A DNA stretch of 52,236 nucleotides from Zoogloea sp. (lineage in GTDB: Bacteria; Pseudomonadota; Gammaproteobacteria; Burkholderiales; Rhodocyclaceae). The stretch is taken from contig WBTZ01000014.1 in NCBI GenBank assembly GCA_009026175.1, positions 1-52,236 on the forward strand, read 5' to 3'. A program made the translations under genes and the position numbers. The stretch's first letter is position 1, and each line of letters opens with the position of its first letter. Positions 24,550 through 34,935 of the stretch are shown here, piece after piece. The notes beneath the pieces were generated by a model that was not told the DNA's origin, searched no databases, and saw only the letters and a list, made by a program, of their open reading frames with translations.

Positions 24550-26036
24550 TGCGTTTCCTGCGTCCGGGCCTGGCCCTGCTGGCAGGGGCCGCGTCCGTGT
24601 TGGCCTACGCCCCCTTCGAGCTGTTTCCGCTGGCCTTCGTCGCCCTGGCGCTGCTGTTCCGGCTGCTGGATGGCGCCCGGCCGGCGGCGGGCAGGGGAGG
24701 TGCGTTCCGCCAGGGATTCGGGATCGGCTTTGCCTGGGGGGTGGGCGCGCTGCTCGCCGGTGTTTCCTGGATCTACATCGCCCTGCATCGCTTCGGCGGC
24801 ATGCCGATGCCCCTGGCCGGGCTGGCCGTGCTGCTCTTCTGCGCTGGCATGGCCGTGCATGCCGGGTTGGCGGGGGGGCTGTTCGCCGCCCTGCGCCGAG
24901 GGCGCCCCTGGCTGGACGCCGCCCTCTTCGCCGCCACCTGGCTGCTGGGCGAATGGCTGCGGGGCTGGATGTTCACCGGTTTCCCGTGGTTGGTCAGCGG
25001 CTACAGCCAGACGCCACCCAGCCCGCTGGCCGGGTATGCGCCCCTCGTCGGGGTGTATGGCGTAGGAGGCTTGCTGGCCTTTGGCGCCGCCCTGGCCGCG
25101 CAGGCGGTGCAGCGGCGTTGCGGGCGCCCGCTTGCGGTGCTGGCGCTGCTGCTGGCCTGCGGGGGGGCGCTGCGCCTGGTGGCATGGACGGCGCCGGTCG
25201 GCGAGCCGGTGCGTGTGGCCCTGCTGCAGACCAACATCGAGCAAAGTCTCAAGTGGCGCCCGGAGATGCTGCGGCACTGGCTGGACATCAACCTGCAGAT
25301 GCTGCGCGACAACCCGGCCCAGATCGTGGTGCTGCCGGAGACCACCATTCCGCTGCTGGCGGACAGCCTGCCCGAGGGCTACCTGGAGGAAGTCAGGCGG
25401 ATCGCCGCCGGGCATGGCGGCGACGCCATTCTCGGCACCTTCACCCGCGATGCCGCCGGGCATATCTACAATGCGGCGATCAGCGTGGGGCAGGCGGCAT
25501 CTGGGCACTACGCCAAGCAGCACCTGGTGCCCTTCGGCGAGTATTCGCCGCCCCTCTTCAGCTGGTTCTACGACCTGGCGAGCATCCCCATGGCCGATCA
25601 GACCCGGGGGCCGGCGGTGCAGGCGCCGATGTTGCTGGCGGGGCAGAAGGTGGCGCTCAACATCTGCTACGAGGACGTGTTTGGCGAGGAGCTGATCCGT
25701 TCCCTGCCCGAGGCGACCCTGCTGCTCAACATCTCCAACCTGGCCTGGTACGGCGACTCCTTAGCCCAGCCCCAGCACCTGCAGATCGCCCGGCTGCGGG
25801 CGCTCGAGACCGGCCGGCCGATGTTGCGCTCCACCAATACCGGCATGACCGCCCTGGTCATGCCCGACGGTGCCGTGCAGGCAGTCCTGCCCGCCTTCGA
25901 GCGCGGCGCCCTGCAGGTGGAGGTGCGCGGCTACGCCGGCATGACGCCCTACGCCCGCTGGGGCAACTGGCCTGCCGTGGGGCTGGCCGCGGTGCTGGTG
26001 CTGCTTGGCCTGGGGAGCGCGCGACGGCGGAGCTGA
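24549..26036 (+). CDS. lnt: Apolipoprotein N-acyltransferase Lnt
   Basis: Lnt adds the third acyl chain to the N-terminal cysteine of lipoproteins in the inner membrane, a step before Lol sorting. The 495-residue product has about seven hydrophobic segments in the first 215 residues, then a nitrilase-like periplasmic domain with the triad Glu264 (LPETTIP), Lys323 (KQHLVPFGEYSP) and Cys373 (NICYEDVFGEE). A final membrane segment lies near the C-terminus. It is coupled to ybeX by a one-base TGATG overlap. Confidence 0.97.
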   Translation: MRFLRPGLALLAGAASVLAYAPFELFPLAFVALALLFRLLDGARPAAGRGGAFRQGFGIGFAWGVGALLAGVSWIYIALHRFGGMPMPLAGLAVLLFCAGMAVHAGLAGGLFAALRRGRPWLDAALFAATWLLGEWLRGWMFTGFPWLVSGYSQTPPSPLAGYAPLVGVYGVGGLLAFGAALAAQAVQRRCGRPLAVLALLLACGGALRLVAWTAPVGEPVRVALLQTNIEQSLKWRPEMLRHWLDINLQMLRDNPAQIVVLPETTIPLLADSLPEGYLEEVRRIAAGHGGDAILGTFTRDAAGHIYNAAISVGQAASGHYAKQHLVPFGEYSPPLFSWFYDLASIPMADQTRGPAVQAPMLLAGQKVALNICYEDVFGEELIRSLPEATLLLNISNLAWYGDSLAQPQHLQIARLRALETGRPMLRSTNTGMTALVMPDGAVQAVLPAFERGALQVEVRGYAGMTPYARWGNWPAVGLAAVLVLLGLGSARRRS

Positions 26037-26086
26037 ACGGGACGGCGTATCATCCCTGCTCGCCCATTTACCCGAAGTCCCGAATC

Positions 26087-26488
26087 ATGCGCTCATACTC
26101 TCAGAACAGTCCCGAAGCCCTGGCCCGCCTCGTGGCCATGGCCATCCTTGCCGACGGCCGCCTGGACAACCGGGAGGTCGACTGGATCAAGCACAATGAC
26201 ACCGCGGCGCTGCTCGGCGTGGATCGAGACACGCTGATCCAGGTGCTGCTCGACTGTTGCCGCGACGTGATCAACGAAGCCGAGCAGGAGCGGGTGTTCC
26301 TGCTCGAGGACCACCGCCTCGCCCGCCTGGCCGACGACATCACCGACCCTGCGCTGCGCCGGGTGGCCTTGTCCGCCATGCTGATCATCGCCAAGACCGA
26401 CGGCAGCGTGAGTGAGGGCGAGCAGAGCCTGCTGCGCTTCCTGATGAGCCGCTGGGACATTTCCCTCGAGGATCTGGCCGCTGCCTGA
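26087..26488 (+). CDS. TerB-like small helical protein
   Basis: This 133-residue, all-helical, acidic protein resembles the TerB (tellurite resistance/DjlA N-terminal) fold: repeated [18 protein letters not shown] and [19 protein letters not shown] units with paired acidic residues able to hold metal ions. The start is the ATG at 26087 (MRSYSQNSP). A much longer in-frame reading runs antiparallel in frame to lnt and is spurious. It lies 50 bases after lnt and 74 before the TrpB2 gene. No other ter genes are near, so a tellurite role is not implied. Confidence 0.72.
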   Translation: MRSYSQNSPEALARLVAMAILADGRLDNREVDWIKHNDTAALLGVDRDTLIQVLLDCCRDVINEAEQERVFLLEDHRLARLADDITDPALRRVALSAMLIIAKTDGSVSEGEQSLLRFLMSRWDISLEDLAAA

Positions 26489-26548
26489 GCGGCCCCCCTG
26501 GCGCCTTCCGCGCCTGCCTTTTTCCGTACGCACAAGACCAACACGATT

Positions 26549-26562
26549 CAAGGAGGATAGCC
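26549..26562 (+). promoter_or_regulatory. Strong ribosome binding site of the TrpB2 gene
   Basis: CAAGGAGGATAGCC directly before the ATG at 26563 contains AAGGAGG, a full match to the anti-Shine-Dalgarno sequence at good spacing. It is one of the strongest in the window and fixes the start of this gene. Confidence 0.8.
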
Positions 26563-27936
26563 ATGAGCGAACAGATCAAGTATCTGCTCGATGAATCCCG
26601 CATGCCCAAGGCCTGGTACAACATCGCCGCCGACCTGCCGGTGCCCCTGCCGCCGCCGCTGCACCCGGGCACCCTGCAGCCCCTCGGGCCGTCGGACCTG
26701 GCGCCGATCTTCCCGAACGCCATCATCGCCCAGGAGATGTCCACCGAGCGCTGGATCGACATCCCCGAGCCGGTCCGCGACGTGCTGACCCAGTGGCGCC
26801 CCAGCCCCCTGTTCCGCGCCCGCCGCCTCGAGAAACTGCTCGGTACGCCGGCCAAGATCTACTACAAGTACGAGGGCGTTTCTCCCGCCGGCAGCCACAA
26901 GCCCAACTCCGCCGTGCCCCAGGCCTGGTACAACGCCCAGGAGGGGGTCAAGCGCCTGTCCACCGAGACTGGCGCGGGCCAGTGGGGTTCGTCCCTGTCC
27001 TATGCAGGCGGACTGTTCGGGCTGGATGTGACGGTCTTCCAGGTGCGTGTGTCCTACGACCAGAAGCCTTACCGCCGTGCGCTGATGGAGACCTGGGGCG
27101 GGCGCTGCATCGCCTCGCCGTCCAATGAAACCGAGTATGGCCGTGCCGTGCTCGCCGAGCATCCGGACCACATCGGTTCCCTCGGCATCGCCATCTCGGA
27201 AGCCGTCGAGGTGGCCGCCAAGAATGACGACACCAAGTACGCCCTGGGCTCGGTGCTCAACCACGTGCTGCTGCACCAGACCATCGTCGGCGAGGAGGCG
27301 ATCCTGCAGATGGAAATGGCGGGCGACGATCCCGACGTGGTGGTGGGCTGTGTGGGCGGTGGTTCCAACTTCGCCGGCATTGCCTTCCCCTTCATCGGCC
27401 TGCAGCTGCGCGGTGGCGCCAACGCCAAGAAGCGCCGCATCGTCGCCGTGGAGCCGTCGGCCTGTCCGTCCCTGAGCCGCGGCAAATATGCCTACGACTT
27501 CGGCGACACGGCCCACCTGACCCCGCTGGTCAAGATGCACACCCTGGGCAGCGACTTCACGCCGCCGGGCCTGCATGCCGGCGGCCTGCGCTACCACGGC
27601 ATGGCGCCGCTGGTCAGCCACGTCAAGGAGCTCGGCCTGATCGAGGCCCGCAACGTGACCCAGACCGCGTGCTTCGAGGCGGGGGTCATGTTCGCCCGCA
27701 GCGAGGGCATCGTGCCGGCCCCCGAGTCCACCCACGCGATCCGCGGCGCCATCGAGGAGGCCCTGCGCTGCAAGGCCGAAGGCAAGAGCGAGGCCATCCT
27801 GTTCTGTCTGTCCGGCCACGGCCATTTCGACATGACGGCCTACACCAACTATCTCTCCGGGAAGCTGGTGGATCAGGCCTACGACGAGAAGGAGCTGGCC
27901 ATGGCGCTGTCCGGGTTGCCCCGGGTCGACGCTTGA
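26563..27936 (+). CDS. TrpB2-type tryptophan synthase beta chain-like protein
   Basis: This 457-residue PLP enzyme is of the TrpB2 group, longer than canonical TrpB (about 400 aa). The PLP-binding lysine is Lys113 in GSHKPNS, and the phosphate loop is [11 protein letters not shown]. TrpB2 proteins condense serine and indole but lack the surface for standard TrpA; salvage of indole or a serine deaminase role has been proposed. No trpA or other trp gene is adjacent. A strong terminator follows. Confidence 0.92.
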   Translation: MSEQIKYLLDESRMPKAWYNIAADLPVPLPPPLHPGTLQPLGPSDLAPIFPNAIIAQEMSTERWIDIPEPVRDVLTQWRPSPLFRARRLEKLLGTPAKIYYKYEGVSPAGSHKPNSAVPQAWYNAQEGVKRLSTETGAGQWGSSLSYAGGLFGLDVTVFQVRVSYDQKPYRRALMETWGGRCIASPSNETEYGRAVLAEHPDHIGSLGIAISEAVEVAAKNDDTKYALGSVLNHVLLHQTIVGEEAILQMEMAGDDPDVVVGCVGGGSNFAGIAFPFIGLQLRGGANAKKRRIVAVEPSACPSLSRGKYAYDFGDTAHLTPLVKMHTLGSDFTPPGLHAGGLRYHGMAPLVSHVKELGLIEARNVTQTACFEAGVMFARSEGIVPAPESTHAIRGAIEEALRCKAEGKSEAILFCLSGHGHFDMTAYTNYLSGKLVDQAYDEKELAMALSGLPRVDA

Positions 27937-27952
27937 GCCTGCCCCGACCTAG

Positions 27953-27992
27953 AAACGGCGCGGGCCCCGTTGCCGGGGCCCGCGCCGTTTTG
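27953..27992. terminator. Bidirectional terminator between TrpB2 and MCP genes
   Basis: A 16-pair stem, arms 27953-27968 and 27975-27990 (core GGCGCGGGCCCC/GGGGCCCGCGCC), has a six-base loop and ends AAAC/GTTTTG. It lies between convergent genes and should end the + strand transcript; a shorter T-run serves the minus strand. Confidence 0.8.
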
Positions 27993-28006
27993 TCTTCTGC
28001 GGTGGA

Positions 28007-29632
28007 TCAGACGCGGAAGCGGGCGATCTGATTCTTCAGGTTGCCGGCAATCTGCTCCAGGCCGATGGCCGCATCCGCGGCGCCGCGAATGCTCTCGGAC
28101 GTGGACTCCACCATGGACGAGATCTCCTCCACCCGCTGGGCGATGGAGGTGCTGGCAGCGCTTTGCTCCCGGGTGGCTTCGGCAATCTCGCGAACCCGTA
28201 CCAGGGTCTGGCGGGCGCCTTCCTCGATGGCCTTCAGGGCCTCGGCAGCGGCGGCGGCGAGGGCGACGCCCTGATCCACTTCCGGCAGGGCCGCATTCAT
28301 GGCTCCGACGGCGCTGCTGGTGTCGTCCTGGATGCCGACGATCATCTGCTCGATCTCGGTGGTGGCGGAGGAGGTGCGCTCGGCCAGCTTGCGGACTTCG
28401 TCGGCCACCACGGCAAAGCCGCGCCCCTGTTCGCCGGCCCGTGCCGCCTCGATGGCGGCGTTGAGGGCGAGCAGGTTGGTCTGGCCGGCGATCTCCTTGA
28501 TCACGTTGGCGATCGAGGAGACCTGGCCGATGCGTTCCTCCAGGGCCAGGATGCGGCCCGAGGCGCCGGTCACGGTTTCCGACATGCGCTTGATGGCGCT
28601 GGATGCCTGGTCCACCCGCTCACTGCCTTCGGCGGCCAGGCGCATGGCCTCCTGGGAGTTCTGCTCGGTTTCGAGGGCGCTGGCCGAGATGTGGCTGGAG
28701 CTCACCGTCAGCTCCTCCATGGCGGCGGCCATCGAGGCCGTGGCATCGGACTGGCGCACCGCGGCATCGGCCACCTCGCTGGAGACGCGGCTGATGTGGT
28801 CGGCGTTGGTGACCAGTTGATTGGCGCCGCTGTTGATCTCGCCCATCATCGTGCGCAGGGTGCCGATCATGTTGGCCAGGGCTTTCAGCATGCTGCCTTC
28901 GCGGGCGCTGGCCACCGAGGCGGTGAGGTCGCCGGCGGCGGCCTGCTGCATCACCTGGGTCGCATTCTGCGGCTCTCCCCCGAGTTGATTGGTCACACTG
29001 CTGCTGACCCGCCAGCCGAGGATGCCCAGGGTCGCCAGCAGGACGACCGAGATGCCGCCCAGCAGGGCTGCGATGGAGCGGAACCCGCGGTCCACGTCGT
29101 CCACGTAGATGCCTGTGCCGAGGATCCATCCCCAGGGCGTGAATGGCGCCGAGTAGGAGATCTTGGGTTGTGCTTCCGACTCGCCGGCCTTGGGGTAGAG
29201 GTAGTCGACAAAGCCGCCACCGGCATTGGCGGCCTTCACCAGCTCGACGATGATGGACTTGCCGGTGGCATCCTTCAGGCCGCTGGCGTCGCTGCCTTCC
29301 TTGTCCGGCTTGGGCGGCAGCAGGATGTAACGGTTGTTGGTGTCTACGATGAAGATGTAGTTGGTCTTGTCGTAGCGCATGGCACGGATGGCCTCGGTGG
29401 CCGCCTTCTTGGCATCCGCCTCCGGCAGGGTGCCGGCCTGGGCCAGCTTGTGAAAGTGCTCCAGAATGCCGCGCGTGCTCTCCACAAGGTATTGGGTCTG
29501 CAGCTTGCGATCGTCCATCATGCTGCTTCGCAGGTGGGCGAGGCTGACTCCGCACAGGACGATCAGGCCGATCAGGGTAAGGGCGACAAGAAGCCGCATG
29601 CGCGTCGAAACGCGCAGGTTTGCCAGGTTCAC
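28007..29632 (-). CDS. Methyl-accepting chemotaxis protein with Cache sensor
   Basis: This 541-residue chemoreceptor has one membrane segment near the N-terminus ([19 protein letters not shown]), a periplasmic single-Cache domain (sCache_2 type: [18 protein letters not shown] to [15 protein letters not shown]), a second membrane segment, HAMP, and a signalling domain. The hairpin tip [34 protein letters not shown] would contact CheA and CheW. It has no CheR-binding tail. I choose the GTG at 29632 because GAGAGGAA lies just upstream; a longer start at 29677 adds 15 unlikely residues. The ligand is unknown; Cache domains of this type often bind small carboxylates. Confidence 0.92.
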   Translation of the reverse strand: MNLANLRVSTRMRLLVALTLIGLIVLCGVSLAHLRSSMMDDRKLQTQYLVESTRGILEHFHKLAQAGTLPEADAKKAATEAIRAMRYDKTNYIFIVDTNNRYILLPPKPDKEGSDASGLKDATGKSIIVELVKAANAGGGFVDYLYPKAGESEAQPKISYSAPFTPWGWILGTGIYVDDVDRGFRSIAALLGGISVVLLATLGILGWRVSSSVTNQLGGEPQNATQVMQQAAAGDLTASVASAREGSMLKALANMIGTLRTMMGEINSGANQLVTNADHISRVSSEVADAAVRQSDATASMAAAMEELTVSSSHISASALETEQNSQEAMRLAAEGSERVDQASSAIKRMSETVTGASGRILALEERIGQVSSIANVIKEIAGQTNLLALNAAIEAARAGEQGRGFAVVADEVRKLAERTSSATTEIEQMIVGIQDDTSSAVGAMNAALPEVDQGVALAAAAAEALKAIEEGARQTLVRVREIAEATREQSAASTSIAQRVEEISSMVESTSESIRGAADAAIGLEQIAGNLKNQIARFRV

Positions 29633-29830
29633 AATGAATTCCTCTCCATCAAATCCCGTTGTCAGCGGGTCACACACCAGTCATTGGGGAACGCCGGCTT
29701 TTATTTGTGTTTGCTTATTTACGGATCGGGTGTTCATTTTCTTGACACCTTACTTTGCAAAAAACCGCAGTCTTGCGGGATCAATGCGCCCACCTCGGCC
29801 ATGGGGCATGCCCTGTCCGCAGAAACCCAG

Positions 29831-29836
29831 TAAAAT
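29831..29836 (+). promoter_or_regulatory. Possible -10 element of glyQ
   Basis: TAAAAT lies 46-51 bases before glyQ in the 249-base divergent spacer to the MCP gene, where no gene is seen. The matching -35 is weak. No sigma-28 flagellar-type promoter was found for the MCP gene in the same spacer. Confidence 0.3.
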
Positions 29837-29881
29837 CCGCGCTTTGCCCCAATCCGCGCGGCAACATGCCGCGGAGCACCC

Positions 29882-30790
29882 ATGTCCGTCCAAAAACCGA
29901 CTTTCCAGCAGATCATCCTGCGCCTCTCGAACTTCTGGGCCGAGCACGGTTGCACCCTGCTCCAGCCCTACGACATCGAAGTGGGCGCCGGCACCTTCCA
30001 CACCGCCACCTTCCTGCGTTCCATCGGGCCCGAGCACTGGAACGCGGCCTACGTGCAGCCCTCCCGCCGCCCCAAGGATGGCCGCTACGGCGAGAACCCC
30101 AACCGCCTGCAGCACTACTACCAGTACCAGGTGGTGCTCAAGCCGTCTCCCGTGAACATCCAGGAGCTCTACATCGACAGCCTGCGGGCGCTGGGGATCG
30201 ACCCCAACGCCCACGACATCCGCTTCGTCGAGGATGACTGGGAGTCGCCGACCCTGGGCGCCTGGGGCCTGGGCTGGGAGGTCTGGCTGGACGGCATGGA
30301 GGTCACCCAGTTCACCTACTTCCAGGAAGTCGGTTCCCTGAGCTGCAAGCCGGTGCTGGGCGAGATCACCTACGGCCTGGAGCGCCTGGCGATGTACCTG
30401 CAGGGCGTGGAGAACGTCTACGACCTGGTGTGGTCCATCGGCCCCGACGGCACGCCGGTCACCTACGGCAACGTCTATCACCAGAACGAGGTGGAGCAGT
30501 CCACCTACAACTTCGAGCATTCCAACGTGGAGTGGCTGTTCCGCCTGTTCGGCGAGTACGAAGGCGAGGCCAAGCGCCTGCTGGCCGTGCCGCTGGTGCT
30601 GCCGGCCTTCGAGATGGTCATGAAGTGCTCCCACACCTTCAACCTGCTGGACGCCCGTGGCGCGATCTCCGTCACCGAACGGGCCGCCTACATCGGCCGC
30701 GTGCGTGCGCTGGCCCGTGAAGTGGCCCAGGCCTATTACAACTCCCGTGAGGCCCTCGGCTTCCCGATGCTGAAGAAGGAGGCCGCGTGA
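29882..30790 (+). CDS. glyQ: Glycyl-tRNA synthetase alpha subunit
   Basis: GlyQ is the catalytic alpha chain of the bacterial alpha2beta2 glycyl-tRNA synthetase, charging tRNA-Gly. The 302-residue product has the conserved opening [17 protein letters not shown], the class II signatures around [22 protein letters not shown], and [15 protein letters not shown]. Length is normal. The stop overlaps the glyS start by one base (TGATG), coupling subunit synthesis. Confidence 0.98.
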   Translation: MSVQKPTFQQIILRLSNFWAEHGCTLLQPYDIEVGAGTFHTATFLRSIGPEHWNAAYVQPSRRPKDGRYGENPNRLQHYYQYQVVLKPSPVNIQELYIDSLRALGIDPNAHDIRFVEDDWESPTLGAWGLGWEVWLDGMEVTQFTYFQEVGSLSCKPVLGEITYGLERLAMYLQGVENVYDLVWSIGPDGTPVTYGNVYHQNEVEQSTYNFEHSNVEWLFRLFGEYEGEAKRLLAVPLVLPAFEMVMKCSHTFNLLDARGAISVTERAAYIGRVRALAREVAQAYYNSREALGFPMLKKEAA

Positions 30791-32874
30791 TGACCGCCGC
30801 GACCCTGCTCGTTGAACTGCTGACCGAAGAACTGCCGCCCAAGGCCCTGCCGAAGCTGGGGCAAGCCTTTGCCAATGGCATCCTGGCCGGCCTGCGCAGT
30901 CGCGGCCTGGCGCCCGCAGACGGCGCCTCCCGCTGGTTCGCGACCCCGCGCCGCCTGGCCATCACCGTGGCCGGCGTGCTGTCCGAAGGTGCGCCGAAGG
31001 ACGTGACGGAGAAGATCATGCCGGTGTCGGTGGCGCTCAGCGCCGATGGCCAGCCCACTGCGGCCCTGAGCAAGAAGCTCGAAGCCAAGGGCATCCCCCT
31101 GTCCGCCGTGGCAAGCTTCGAGCGCCGCATGGACGGCAAGGCCGAAGCCCTGTTCCATACCTCGACGGTGGCCGGTGCGAAGCTGGCCGACGTGCTCGGC
31201 GGCATCGTCCAGGATGCCCTCAGGCAGTTGCCCATCCCGAAGGTCATGCGCTGGGGCGACGGCGACGCCACCTTCGTGCGCCCGGCCCACAAGCTGACCC
31301 TGCTGCACGGTGCCGACGTGGTGCCGGGCAGCGTGCTGGACATCCAGTCCGGCCGCACTACCCGGGGCCACCGCTTCATGAGCCGTGGCGACATCGACAT
31401 CGCCACCGCCGACGCCTACGAGCCGACCCTGCTGGCCGAAGGCAAGATCATTCCCGACTTCGTCGAGCGCCGCGCCAACATCGAGAAGCAGCTGGTCTCC
31501 GAAGCCGGTCGCCAGAACGCCACCCTCGGCGAATACGCCGACCTGCTGGATGAAGTGACCGCGCTGGTCGAGCACCCGACCGTCTACGTCGGTGAGTTCG
31601 AGGCCGAGTTCCTGGCCGTGCCCCAGGAGTGCCTGATCCTCACCATGCGGGCCAACCAGAAGTACTTCCCCCTGTTCGACGCCGAAGGCAAGCTGCTCAA
31701 CCGCTTCCTGATCGTGTCCAACATGGAGCTGGCCGACCCGTCCAACATCATCACCGGCAACCAGCGGGTGGTCCGTCCGCGCCTGTCCGATGCCCGCTTC
31801 TTCTTCGAGCAGGACATCAAGGCTGGCCTCACTCCCCGGGTGGTCAAGCTCGGCTCGGTGGTCTATCACAACAAGCTGGGCTCCCTCGGCGACCGGGTCG
31901 AACGCATGTCCACCGTGGCCCGCCGCATCGCCGGCCTGCTGGGCGCCGACGAGAACCTGGCCAACCGGGCCGCGCTGCTCTCCAAGGCCGACCTGCTGAC
32001 CGACATGGTCGGCGAGTTTCCCGAGCTGCAGGGCACCATGGGGCGTTATTACGCCCTCGCGGAAGGCGCCGCCCCGGTGGTCGCCGAGGCCATCGAGCAG
32101 CACTACCGCCCGCGGTTCGCCGGTGATGCGCTGCCCGACAGCAACATCGGCCGTGCCCTGGCCCTGGCCGACAAGCTCGACTCCCTGGTCGGCTTCTTCG
32201 GCATCGGCCAGATTCCCACCGGCGACAAGGACCCCTTCGGCCTGCGCCGGGCGGCCCTCGGCGTGCTGCGCATCCTTATGGAAGGCCCGCTGCCCCTCGA
32301 CCTGGCCGAGCTCATCAAGCAAGCTGCGGAGGCCTTCAATCCGGGCGTGCTGACGGTCGGCGCGGATGGCCCGCTGTATGACTTCATGCTCGAGCGGCTG
32401 CGCAACACCCTGCGTGACGCAGGGCATGCCCAGGACGTGGTCGATGCGGTGCTGGCGCTGAAGCCGACCCGCATCGACCTGGTGGTGCCCAAGCTCGAGG
32501 CCGTGCTGGCCTTCCAGCAGCTGCCGGAAGCGGCGGCCCTGGCAGCGGCCAACAAGCGGATCGTCAACATTCTCAAGAAGGCCGAGGGCGAGCTGGGCGA
32601 GCCCGATGTGGCGCTGCTGGTGGAGGAGGCCGAGAAGGCCCTTTTCCATGCCATCGTCGAGGTCGCACCGCTGGCCCGTTCGCACTTCCAGAACGAAGCC
32701 TACACGGATGCGCTGCGCGTCCTGGCCGGTCTGCGCGCCGCGGTGGACCGCTTCTTCGACGAGGTGATGGTGATGGCCGAGGAGCCGCTGGTGCGCCAGA
32801 ACCGCCTGGCCCTGCTCAACCAACTGGCCGGCCTGATGAACCAGGTCGCCGACATCTCCCGCCTGTCGGCCTGA
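30790..32874 (+). CDS. glyS: Glycyl-tRNA synthetase beta subunit
   Basis: GlyS is the beta chain that recognises tRNA-Gly. The 694-residue product starts with the family motif [18 protein letters not shown]. It contains an HD-like region and a C-terminal anticodon-binding domain ending [26 protein letters not shown] start at the ATG at 30790; a GTG one codon earlier is possible. The gmhB gene follows after 20 bases. Confidence 0.98.
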   Translation: MTAATLLVELLTEELPPKALPKLGQAFANGILAGLRSRGLAPADGASRWFATPRRLAITVAGVLSEGAPKDVTEKIMPVSVALSADGQPTAALSKKLEAKGIPLSAVASFERRMDGKAEALFHTSTVAGAKLADVLGGIVQDALRQLPIPKVMRWGDGDATFVRPAHKLTLLHGADVVPGSVLDIQSGRTTRGHRFMSRGDIDIATADAYEPTLLAEGKIIPDFVERRANIEKQLVSEAGRQNATLGEYADLLDEVTALVEHPTVYVGEFEAEFLAVPQECLILTMRANQKYFPLFDAEGKLLNRFLIVSNMELADPSNIITGNQRVVRPRLSDARFFFEQDIKAGLTPRVVKLGSVVYHNKLGSLGDRVERMSTVARRIAGLLGADENLANRAALLSKADLLTDMVGEFPELQGTMGRYYALAEGAAPVVAEAIEQHYRPRFAGDALPDSNIGRALALADKLDSLVGFFGIGQIPTGDKDPFGLRRAALGVLRILMEGPLPLDLAELIKQAAEAFNPGVLTVGADGPLYDFMLERLRNTLRDAGHAQDVVDAVLALKPTRIDLVVPKLEAVLAFQQLPEAAALAAANKRIVNILKKAEGELGEPDVALLVEEAEKALFHAIVEVAPLARSHFQNEAYTDALRVLAGLRAAVDRFFDEVMVMAEEPLVRQNRLALLNQLAGLMNQVADISRLSA

Positions 32875-32894
32875 TGGCTTACTGAGGGCTGCCC

Positions 32895-33428
32895 ATGAAA
32901 ATCATCGTGCTCGACCGGGACGGAGTCATCAACTTCGATTCCGACCAGTTCATCAAGTCGCCGGAGGAGTGGAAGCCCATCCCCGGCTCCCTCGAGGCCA
33001 TCGCCCGCCTCAACGAGGCGGGCTGGCGCGTGGTGGTGGCGTCCAACCAGTCCGGGGTCGGGCGCGGGCTGTTTGACATGGACACCCTCAACGCCATCAA
33101 CGAGAAAATGGTCAAGGCCATCGGCCAGAAGGGGGGGCGTCTCGACGCCGTCTTCTTCTGCCCCCATGCGGCGGACTCCACCTGCGCCTGCCGCAAGCCC
33201 AAGCCGGGCATGTTCCTCGAGATCGCCGAGCGCTTCAACGTCGACCTCAAGGGCATGCCGGTGGTGGGCGACAGCCTGCGCGACCTGCAGGCCGGTGTTG
33301 CCGTGGGGTGCAAGCCCTACCTGGTGCTGACCGGCAAGGGCGCCAAGACCCAGCTCGATCCGGATCTGCCCGACGGGACCATGATCTATCCCGACCTTGC
33401 AGCCGTGGCTGCCGAACTGACTGCCTGA
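32895..33428 (+). CDS. gmhB: D-glycero-beta-D-manno-heptose 1,7-bisphosphate 7-phosphatase
   Basis: GmhB removes the 7-phosphate in ADP-heptose synthesis for the lipopolysaccharide inner core. The 177-residue HAD phosphatase has the DxD nucleophile motif (LDRDGVIN), the SNQSGVGRG loop, the zinc-binding cysteines in FCPHAADSTCACRKPKP, and VVGDSLRDL. The zinc loop distinguishes GmhB from general HAD enzymes. It lies in the glyS-plsC run, an arrangement common in betaproteobacteria. Confidence 0.95.
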   Translation: MKIIVLDRDGVINFDSDQFIKSPEEWKPIPGSLEAIARLNEAGWRVVVASNQSGVGRGLFDMDTLNAINEKMVKAIGQKGGRLDAVFFCPHAADSTCACRKPKPGMFLEIAERFNVDLKGMPVVGDSLRDLQAGVAVGCKPYLVLTGKGAKTQLDPDLPDGTMIYPDLAAVAAELTA

Positions 33429-33439
33429 GAGCCCCGCCC

Positions 33440-34192
33440 GTGGTCCTGATCCGCAACATCCTGTTCATGCTCGCCCTCGCGGTGTTTACGCCCCTCTATG
33501 CGCTCATCGGGATGGCCACCTTCCCCTTCGGGCCGGAGACCCGGCACAAGATCATCCGTGGCTGGCCGCGCATCATGGCCTGGGTGGTCAAGCACGTGCT
33601 GGGCATCCCCTACCGCCTGATCGGCACCGAGAACATCCCCGCCGGGCCCGCCATCATTGTCTCCAAGCACATGTCGGCCTGGGAGACCATCATGCTGCAG
33701 GACATCTTCCCGCCGATGGTCTTCGTGATGAAGCGGGAACTGCACAAGGTGCCCTTCTTCGGCTGGGGCATTTCCCAGATGCCGATGATCGCCATCGACC
33801 GGACTGCCGGCAAGGATGCCCTGGCCCAGGTCGAGGAGCAGGGCCGTGACCGCCTGGCCCACGGCTTCTGGGTCACCATCTTCCCGGAAGGCACCCGCGT
33901 GGCGCCCGGCAGCAAGAAGCGCTACAAGGCCGGTGGCTCATGGCTGGCCGCCCAGACCGGCACCCCAGTGGTGCCGGTGGCCCACAACGCCGGCGAGTTC
34001 TGGCCGCGCAATGCCTTCTTCAAGCGCCCAGGCGAGGTGGTCGTGAGCATCGGCCCGGTCATCGATACCCGTGGCCTGTCCGCCGAGGAGATCAACCGCA
34101 AGGCTGAGACCTGGGTCGAAGGCGAGATGCGGCGCCTCTTCCCCCATCATTACCGCGACGCCAGCAAACCCCGGGAGAAGGCCCAGGCGTGA
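33440..34192 (+). CDS. 1-acyl-sn-glycerol-3-phosphate acyltransferase family protein
   Basis: This 250-residue PlsC-like membrane acyltransferase probably acylates lysophosphatidic acid. A hydrophobic N-terminus (LFMLALAVFTPLYALIG) precedes the acyltransferase core. The first catalytic block reads SKHMSAWET, so the motif is HX4E where most family members have HX4D. FPEGTR is intact. The start is GTG at 33440. The stop overlaps the next gene (GTGA). Substrate specificity is not visible. Confidence 0.92.
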   Translation: MVLIRNILFMLALAVFTPLYALIGMATFPFGPETRHKIIRGWPRIMAWVVKHVLGIPYRLIGTENIPAGPAIIVSKHMSAWETIMLQDIFPPMVFVMKRELHKVPFFGWGISQMPMIAIDRTAGKDALAQVEEQGRDRLAHGFWVTIFPEGTRVAPGSKKRYKAGGSWLAAQTGTPVVPVAHNAGEFWPRNAFFKRPGEVVVSIGPVIDTRGLSAEEINRKAETWVEGEMRRLFPHHYRDASKPREKAQA

Positions 34193-34923
34193 GCACGCCG
34201 GCCGTTGAGTCCCGCGAGATCGAGCTGGCCGGCCAGCGGGTGGGCTACACCCTGCGGCGCAGTGTCCGCAAGACCCTGGGGCTGCGCATCGACCACCGCG
34301 GGCTGACCGTGGGGGTTCCACTGAGGGTCGGGCTCGGCGAGGTCGAGTCCTTCATCCGCAAGCACGCGGGATGGGTCGTGGACACGCTCCAGGCCCGGCC
34401 TGCCTCGCCGCCTGCCGAACCGCTGGCGCCCTGCGATGGCGTGGAGATCCCGGTGCTGGGGAAGCCCTGGCGGCTGCGGCTGGCGCGGGGAGGCAACCGG
34501 GTCGTCTGGCACGAGGGCTTCGAGCAGGGGGGCTCCGGGCCAGTCCTGGAACTGGCCCTGCGCTCGGGGGGCAATGCCCGTGGGCTGCTGCTCAAGGCGC
34601 TCCAGCAGCGGGGGCTGGAGCTGTTCCGCAACCGGGTCGAGGAGTACTGCCTGCGCCTGGGACGCCCGGCTCCGCCGGTCAGCCTGTCGTCTGCGCGGAC
34701 CCGCTGGGGCAGTTGCAGCAGTCGCAGCGGCATCCGCCTGCACTGGCGCCTGATCCATCTGCCGCTGCCGTTGATCGACTATGTGGTGGCCCACGAGGTG
34801 GCGCACCTGGTGGAGATGAACCACTCCCCGAAATTCTGGTCCGTGGTGGAGACGCTCTACCCCGACCATGCAGCTGCCCGCCGCGCCCTGCGCCAGGCGG
34901 GCGCTGCCCTTCCCGTGCTCTGA
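34189..34923 (+). CDS. YgjP-like (DUF45) zinc metalloprotease
   Basis: This 244-residue protein is of the YgjP/SprT-like family. The zinc site is HEVAHLVEMNHSPKFW: HEXXH plus a third ligand His in the conserved MNHSPXFW. An RTRWGSC block lies about 35 residues upstream, as in the family. No signal peptide is seen, so it is cytoplasmic. The biological substrate is unknown. Start GTG 34189 overlaps the plsC-like stop by four bases. Confidence 0.88.
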   Translation: MSTPAVESREIELAGQRVGYTLRRSVRKTLGLRIDHRGLTVGVPLRVGLGEVESFIRKHAGWVVDTLQARPASPPAEPLAPCDGVEIPVLGKPWRLRLARGGNRVVWHEGFEQGGSGPVLELALRSGGNARGLLLKALQQRGLELFRNRVEEYCLRLGRPAPPVSLSSARTRWGSCSSRSGIRLHWRLIHLPLPLIDYVVAHEVAHLVEMNHSPKFWSVVETLYPDHAAARRALRQAGAALPVL

Positions 34924-34935
34924 CAAGGACTCCCC

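Noticed and set aside
26563-27936. Reading this gene as the canonical trpB of a trp operon
   Set aside because: It is longer than TrpB, has the TrpB2-type sequence and has no trpA, trpF or other trp gene beside it.
29641-29760. Sigma-28 flagellar promoter before the chemoreceptor
   Set aside because: A CCCGATCC-like -10 was seen, but no TAAA at the correct spacing.
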